Shown here: positions 60,147 through 64,000 of the stretch, one piece after another
Position numbering within the stretch: position 1 is the stretch's first letter
Layout: each line of letters opens with the position of its first letter
Origin: Thermoanaerobaculia bacterium
GTDB lineage: Bacteria > Acidobacteriota > Thermoanaerobaculia > Multivoradales > Multivoraceae
NCBI GenBank assembly: GCA_022822365.1
Contig: JAJEBV010000027.1
Span: 1 to 64,000 of the forward strand
Direction of reading: 5' to 3'
Length of the DNA stretch: 64,000 bases
Program-made: the position numbers and the translations under genes
The notes under the pieces: model-generated
Told to the model about the DNA's origin: nothing
The model's database searches: none
The model's input: only the letters and a program-made list of their open reading frames with translations

Positions 60147-61820
60147 CTACGCGGGCGGGCGATCCGCTGTTTCGTCGCCGGCCCGCCGGACGCGGGCCAG
60201 CGACAGGGGTTGCAGGTGCCGCGGATCCCTGTCGATCGACCCGAGTTCCCGAATCAGCGCGCCGCCGTACGACGCCAGACAGTGAAGGGACGTGAACTCC
60301 CGCTCCTGGGGCTTGCCGTTCGGCAGGCAGTGCGCACGCAGCCTCATGACCCGTCCGCGCAGCACCTCGTCACGGCGCGCGGCCGCGCCAACGACTCGCC
60401 GCTCGAAGAGCGCGAACGTCCGCTTCAGGTTCGCTCCGGTCTTCTTCCACGCGACTCCCAGCGACTCGTCGACGGAGGTCTGCCCCGCCGCCAGATCGTC
60501 GATCGCCGCTTCCAGCTTCTCGCTCGCGGCGCCGAGGAAGTCGAGGTCGAGCCGGGAGGCCAGGAGCTCGTCGAGTTCATCGGGCCCGGAGAGCACGGCC
60601 GCCAGGTCGATTCCTTCCGCTTCCAGTCCGTCCAGCCAGCGACGCTCCCGGGCGCCGAGCAGCACGACCTGGGGACGAAGGACGATCGCCGGGGCCGGCA
60701 CGTCGACTTCGCCGTAGAGAGAGCGCGCCTGGGTCATGTAGGCGAGTTCGCCCGGGCCGAGGATCTGAAGCGCCGTGCCGAACACCGCGTCCTGAACCAC
60801 GGGGCGCGCCAGCACGCCGGGGCTCAGGGACTCCGGCTGCCGGTCGAGGCCTTCGAGCAGAGCACCGACCTCGCCGGCGCCTCCGCCGCGCAACCGGTAA
60901 CCCCCGTTCTCCGTCCACACGACCCGCCGCCGCTCGCCGGAGTCATCGATCAGGAACAGGGGCGCTTCGCCCCGCCGCGACCGGACCTGCAGCCGGATTC
61001 CGCGCTGGTCCAGTTCCTCCGCCGCCGACTCGAGAGCCGCGTCCACCTCGCGCCGGCCTTCGATCAGCCGGCGCAGCACCGGCACCGACGCCTCTTTCAG
61101 CGCGGGGAGCTGCGAGTCGACGAGCAGCGGGCAGCTATCGCCGAGGAACCGCGCCATGAGCCGCGCGAAGGACTCCGTGAAGCAACGATCCGGTTCCAGG
61201 TCGTTCCGGCAGTCGTCCAGCCGGCGGCGGTAGTCGTCGTTCGGCGCCGCTTCCCGGACCCTGGCCAGCAGGGCCGCGGCCTCGGGTCCGAGCTGGCGGC
61301 CGCCGACCGGCACGAGTGGCTCCGGATCCTCGCCCAGGGAGAGCGCTTCCGGACCCGCCGGCGGAAACCAGGCGCGGGCCACCTCGGCGTAGTCGTGGTC
61401 CTCGGACGCCATCCAGAACAGGGGCACGGCGCGCCGGCCGCGGCGCGTCAGCGCTTCGGCCCATCGAACGCAGGCCGCGGCTTTGGTCAGGGTGAAGAGC
61501 GGACCAGCCCCGAGGCCGCACTGCTGGCCCGTGATGACGACCAGGGTGGCCGGATCGGCAAGAGCTTCGGCGAGGCTGGCCGCGCCCTGGTGGCCGTAGC
61601 GCTCGTTGGCCTCGGCGAGCGCTACGGCGACCGTCCCGCGGTCGGTCGCCGGGTCCGCCGGCGCCTTCACCTGGTCCTCCTCGCCGGGCAGCACGAAGCG
61701 CAGCGGCTCGAGCAGGTCGAGGTCCCGGCCGTCCAGGAAGCGCCGCGGCAGATCGCCGAGCAGCCCGCAGGCGCAGAGGTCGGGGCCGCTCGAGGCGGCG
61801 CTCTGGGGGCGGTTCGGCAC
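60147..61820 (-). CDS. bshC: Bacillithiol biosynthesis cysteine-adding enzyme BshC
   Basis: 557 aa from GTG 61820. VVITGQQCGLGAGPLFTLTKAAACVRWAEAL, VPLFWMASEDHDYAEVA (active-site region) and the C-terminal coiled coil plus LHCLASYGGALI match BshC, which ligates cysteine to GlcN-malate as the last step of bacillithiol synthesis. The gene order bshC-bshA-DUF4870 with tight spacing implies one operon. Divergent from dusB at 61889. Confidence 0.93.
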   Translation of the reverse strand: MPNRPQSAASSGPDLCACGLLGDLPRRFLDGRDLDLLEPLRFVLPGEEDQVKAPADPATDRGTVAVALAEANERYGHQGAASLAEALADPATLVVITGQQCGLGAGPLFTLTKAAACVRWAEALTRRGRRAVPLFWMASEDHDYAEVARAWFPPAGPEALSLGEDPEPLVPVGGRQLGPEAAALLARVREAAPNDDYRRRLDDCRNDLEPDRCFTESFARLMARFLGDSCPLLVDSQLPALKEASVPVLRRLIEGRREVDAALESAAEELDQRGIRLQVRSRRGEAPLFLIDDSGERRRVVWTENGGYRLRGGGAGEVGALLEGLDRQPESLSPGVLARPVVQDAVFGTALQILGPGELAYMTQARSLYGEVDVPAPAIVLRPQVVLLGARERRWLDGLEAEGIDLAAVLSGPDELDELLASRLDLDFLGAASEKLEAAIDDLAAGQTSVDESLGVAWKKTGANLKRTFALFERRVVGAAARRDEVLRGRVMRLRAHCLPNGKPQEREFTSLHCLASYGGALIRELGSIDRDPRHLQPLSLARVRRAGDETADRPPA

Positions 61821-61888
61821 GATCGCGAATCCTACAGTCGCGCCGCGAACCTGCGTGGCTTCTGAGGGGGAAGCGTAGAATCGACACC

Positions 61889-62920
61889 ATGACCGCGTCC
61901 TCGCCAGCGATGCCGGCGCTCGAGCCGATGGTTATCGGCCGGGACGGCCGCGCCGTGACGATCGACCCGCCCCTGTTCCTGGCGCCGATGGCCGGCGTGA
62001 CGGATCGGGACTTCCGGTTGATCGTCCGCCGCATCGGCGGCGTCGGCCTCGTGTCGATGGAGTTCATCTCCTCGCGGGCGATCGTCGACGGCAACCAGCA
62101 CACGCGGGACCTCATGTACTTCGCCGAGGAAGAGCGGCCGCTGGCGATCCAGATCTACGGCTCGGACGTGGAGACGATGGCGGAGGCGGCCGAGGTCGTC
62201 GAGGAGCTCGGGCCCGACATCTGCGACATCAACATGGGCTGTCCAGCCAACAAGGTGCTGAAGGGCTGCGCCGGCGCCGCCCTGATGGGCGACCTCGACC
62301 TGGCCGGCCGCATCATCCGCGAGGTGCGGAGCCGGATCCGGATTCCGCTGACCGTCAAGTTCCGGCTCGGTCTCAACCACACCCGGACCAACTACCTCGA
62401 CCTGGGGCGCCTGTGCGAAGACCTCGGCGTCGACGCGGTCACGATGCACGCGCGGACGGCGAAGCAGATGTTCCGGGGCGAGGCGGACTGGACCCACCTG
62501 GCCCGGCTCAAGGAGGCTCTCTCCATCCCGGTGATCGGCAACGGCGACATCACTACCCCCGAGGACACCGAGCGACTGCTCCGGCAGACCGGCTGCGACG
62601 GCGTCATGGTGGGCCGCGGAGCGACCCGCAACCCGTGGATCTTCCACCAGATCCGGAGTCATCTGCTCGGCACGGAAGCGCCGGAGCCCACCCTGATCGA
62701 CCGTCGCGACCTGATCCTGGGCCACTTCCACATGGTGGCAGAACGGGAAGCCAACCGCTTCGCGCTGCACAAGCTGCGGAAGTTCACCGGCTGGTACACC
62801 TACGGACTACCCAACGGCAAGCGTCTGCGCCAGCAGATCCAGCAACTCGACACGGTGGAGAAGTTCCTGGTCGCGGTCGAGGCCTTCTTCGACCAGCAGC
62901 TCGACGACCTGGCCGCCTAG
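61889..62920 (+). CDS. dusB: tRNA-dihydrouridine synthase DusB
   Basis: 343 aa. LFLAPMAGVTDRDFRLIVRRIGGVGLVSMEFIS, PLAIQIYGSD, DICDINMGCPANKVLKGCAGAALM (catalytic Cys), VTMHARTAKQMFRGEADW (FMN-site His and Arg) and IPVIGNGDITTPED, GVMVGRGATRNPWIF follow the Dus fold in order. The extra C-terminal recruitment region (LHKLRKFTGWYTYGLP) fits DusB. It reduces uridines in the tRNA D-loop using FMN and NADPH. Divergent from bshC, 68 bp gap. Confidence 0.96.
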   Translation: MTASSPAMPALEPMVIGRDGRAVTIDPPLFLAPMAGVTDRDFRLIVRRIGGVGLVSMEFISSRAIVDGNQHTRDLMYFAEEERPLAIQIYGSDVETMAEAAEVVEELGPDICDINMGCPANKVLKGCAGAALMGDLDLAGRIIREVRSRIRIPLTVKFRLGLNHTRTNYLDLGRLCEDLGVDAVTMHARTAKQMFRGEADWTHLARLKEALSIPVIGNGDITTPEDTERLLRQTGCDGVMVGRGATRNPWIFHQIRSHLLGTEAPEPTLIDRRDLILGHFHMVAEREANRFALHKLRKFTGWYTYGLPNGKRLRQQIQQLDTVEKFLVAVEAFFDQQLDDLAA

Positions 62921-62940
62921 GGCGCCACGCAGGCCGCCCC

Positions 62941-63417
62941 GTGGACGCACCGTATGAGATCGAACTCGATCTGACGCCCGACGAAGCGCTCGAAGCGCTC
63001 TCCGACGGCGCCGATGCCTGGAACGGAACCTGGTATCGCCAGGGTACGGGCGGCCAGTTGACCCTGCCGGTGGCTGCCGGCGTCCGCTACGGCGTCCTCT
63101 ACGGCTCCGTCTCCGTCCAGCCGAGCGGCGAAGGAGTCCGCGTGACGTACCACGTCGACCGCTCGGAGTACGCCACGAACGCCGGCGCGGTCGGCATCCT
63201 GGCTCTGGGCACCCTGGGCGTTCTCGCCATGCTGGCCTGGCCCCTGCTGCCTGGAACCTCTCCGAACCTGGCCGGCAGCGGCTTCATCCTGATCCTGCTG
63301 GCGTGGCTCGTCGTCGGGCGCAAGCTGCGGCACCGCGGCGCCGCGGACTTCCTGGCCAGCCTCGGGCCCCGACCGGGCGAGACTCCGCGCGGGCCGTTCG
63401 CTCCACCGCCGTCGTGA
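62941..63417 (+). CDS. Small membrane protein, unknown function
   Basis: 158 aa from GTG 62941, 20 bp after dusB. An N-terminal soluble stretch (YEIELDLTPDEALEALSDGADAWNG, then beta-rich VRYGVLYGSVSV) is followed by two transmembrane helices (AVGILALGTLGVLAMLAWPLL, SGFILILLAWLVVG) and a Pro-rich tail. No ribosome-binding site is obvious; probably co-transcribed with dusB. No family recognised. Confidence 0.7.
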   Translation: MDAPYEIELDLTPDEALEALSDGADAWNGTWYRQGTGGQLTLPVAAGVRYGVLYGSVSVQPSGEGVRVTYHVDRSEYATNAGAVGILALGTLGVLAMLAWPLLPGTSPNLAGSGFILILLAWLVVGRKLRHRGAADFLASLGPRPGETPRGPFAPPPS

Positions 63418-63463
63418 CCAGGATCATGACCATTGACGTCTTCGCGATACCGTCGGCGGCGCC

Positions 63464-64000
63464 ATGAAACGATGGACGAGGAGAGTCGCCGCGGCGGCCG
63501 TCGCGCTCGCGGCTCTCGGCTGCGCGGCCAGTCCGGAAACCGGGCAACACCAACCAACGGTAGCGGCGACTGGCGACGCTCCCGGCCCATCGGACTGGGC
63601 CGCCGACGTCGTCATTCACCGCGACGACTGGGGCGTCCCGCACATCAAGGCGTCGACCGACGCCGCGGTCGCCTTCGGCTCCGCCTGGGCGCAGTGCGAG
63701 GACCACTTCTTCCAGCTCGAGGACACCTACATCAAGGCGCTCGGCCGTTACGCGGAGGTCGTCGGCGAGTCCGGCTTCCGCAGCGACCTCGAAGTCGCCC
63801 TGTTCGACCTGGTCGGAACCTCCCGCCGCGACTTCCCGAACCTGCCCGAGAACATCCGGCGCATCGCCGAGGGCTTCGCCGCCGGCTACAACTACTACCT
63901 GGAGAAGCACCCCGGGGAGGAGCCGCGCCTGCTGACGCGGATGGAGCCCTTCCACGTGCTGGCGTTCGAGCGCTACATGATCCTCGGCCGGCTGCTCGGC
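63464..64000 (+). CDS. Penicillin acylase family lipoprotein (partial, 5' end)
   Basis: The first 179 codons are in the window. A lipoprotein signal (AALGC lipobox near residue 20) precedes VVIHRDDWGVPHIKASTDAAVAFGSAWAQCEDHFFQLED, the conserved alpha-subunit start of Ntn-hydrolase penicillin acylases, and IRRIAEGFAAGYNYYLEKHPG. The self-cleaving site and the catalytic Ser of the beta subunit lie right of the window. Likely acts on N-acyl substrates such as acyl-homoserine lactones or aculeacin-type amides in the periplasm; that is family knowledge only. Confidence 0.9.
   Translation, partial: MKRWTRRVAAAAVALAALGCAASPETGQHQPTVAATGDAPGPSDWAADVVIHRDDWGVPHIKASTDAAVAFGSAWAQCEDHFFQLEDTYIKALGRYAEVVGESGFRSDLEVALFDLVGTSRRDFPNLPENIRRIAEGFAAGYNYYLEKHPGEEPRLLTRMEPFHVLAFERYMILGRLLG

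Overview
The window is high-GC bacterial chromosome with densely packed genes. It contains bacillithiol genes (bshA, bshC), a DUF1800/DUF1501 pair, many secreted hydrolases and a secreted protein type often seen in Acidobacteriota. An acidobacterial origin (environmental or host-associated lineage) is my best guess, but it is inference: no rRNA or diagnostic marker lies in the window.

Layout. 1-140 is the right end of an IS3-family element that has cut off a small membrane-protein gene. 470-3403 holds an LCMT-type methyltransferase behind a striking palindromic operator, and a DUF885 lipoprotein. 3715-7524 is a two-gene cassette of lower apparent GC: a GHKL (MORC/MutL-like) ATPase fused to a PD-(D/E)XK nuclease, followed by a DNA methyltransferase, which looks like a restriction-modification system. 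7993-14454 is a tripartite RND efflux operon (RND pump, adaptor, TolC) led by a His-rich secreted protein, probably for metal export. 14550-16697 is a prolyl oligopeptidase. 16760-20063 is a second candidate defence cassette: a Schlafen/AlbA_2-HATPase-winged helix protein with a C-terminal domain resembling uracil-DNA glycosylases, overlapping a 294-aa partner of unknown family. 20173-26481 carries DUF1800/DUF1501, an SDR and two carboxymuconolactone-decarboxylase-like paralogues. 26519-27004 is a decayed tannase/feruloyl-esterase gene.

27387-38314 is a run of secreted or membrane proteins: esterases, a VOC lipoprotein, an MBL hydrolase, an ABC exporter, a VanY-like peptidase and methylmalonate-semialdehyde dehydrogenase. 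38298-48763 is a catabolic region. A minus-strand operon (two acyl-CoA dehydrogenases, a peptide-type binding lipoprotein, an APH-like kinase and an LLM flavin oxidoreductase) is chained by 4-bp start/stop overlaps. A plus-strand LLM+SDR pair and a divergent TetR gene share half-sites with it. 48879-63417 is mostly housekeeping: yghU, tRNA-Arg, deoxynucleoside kinase, thiG, tsaD, pgk-tpiA-secG, tRNA-Leu, cyclophilin, mobA, yidD, bshA-bshC and dusB. A penicillin acylase runs off the right edge.

A dispersed family of short hairpin-rich repeats (at least 14 copies between about 12.6 and 58.5 kb) sits between genes, often between converging 3' ends. It supplies stop codons or C-termini to some genes and abuts the starts of others. 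The most interesting signals are the ATPase-nuclease/methyltransferase cassette, the AlbA_2/glycosylase-like cassette and this repeat family.
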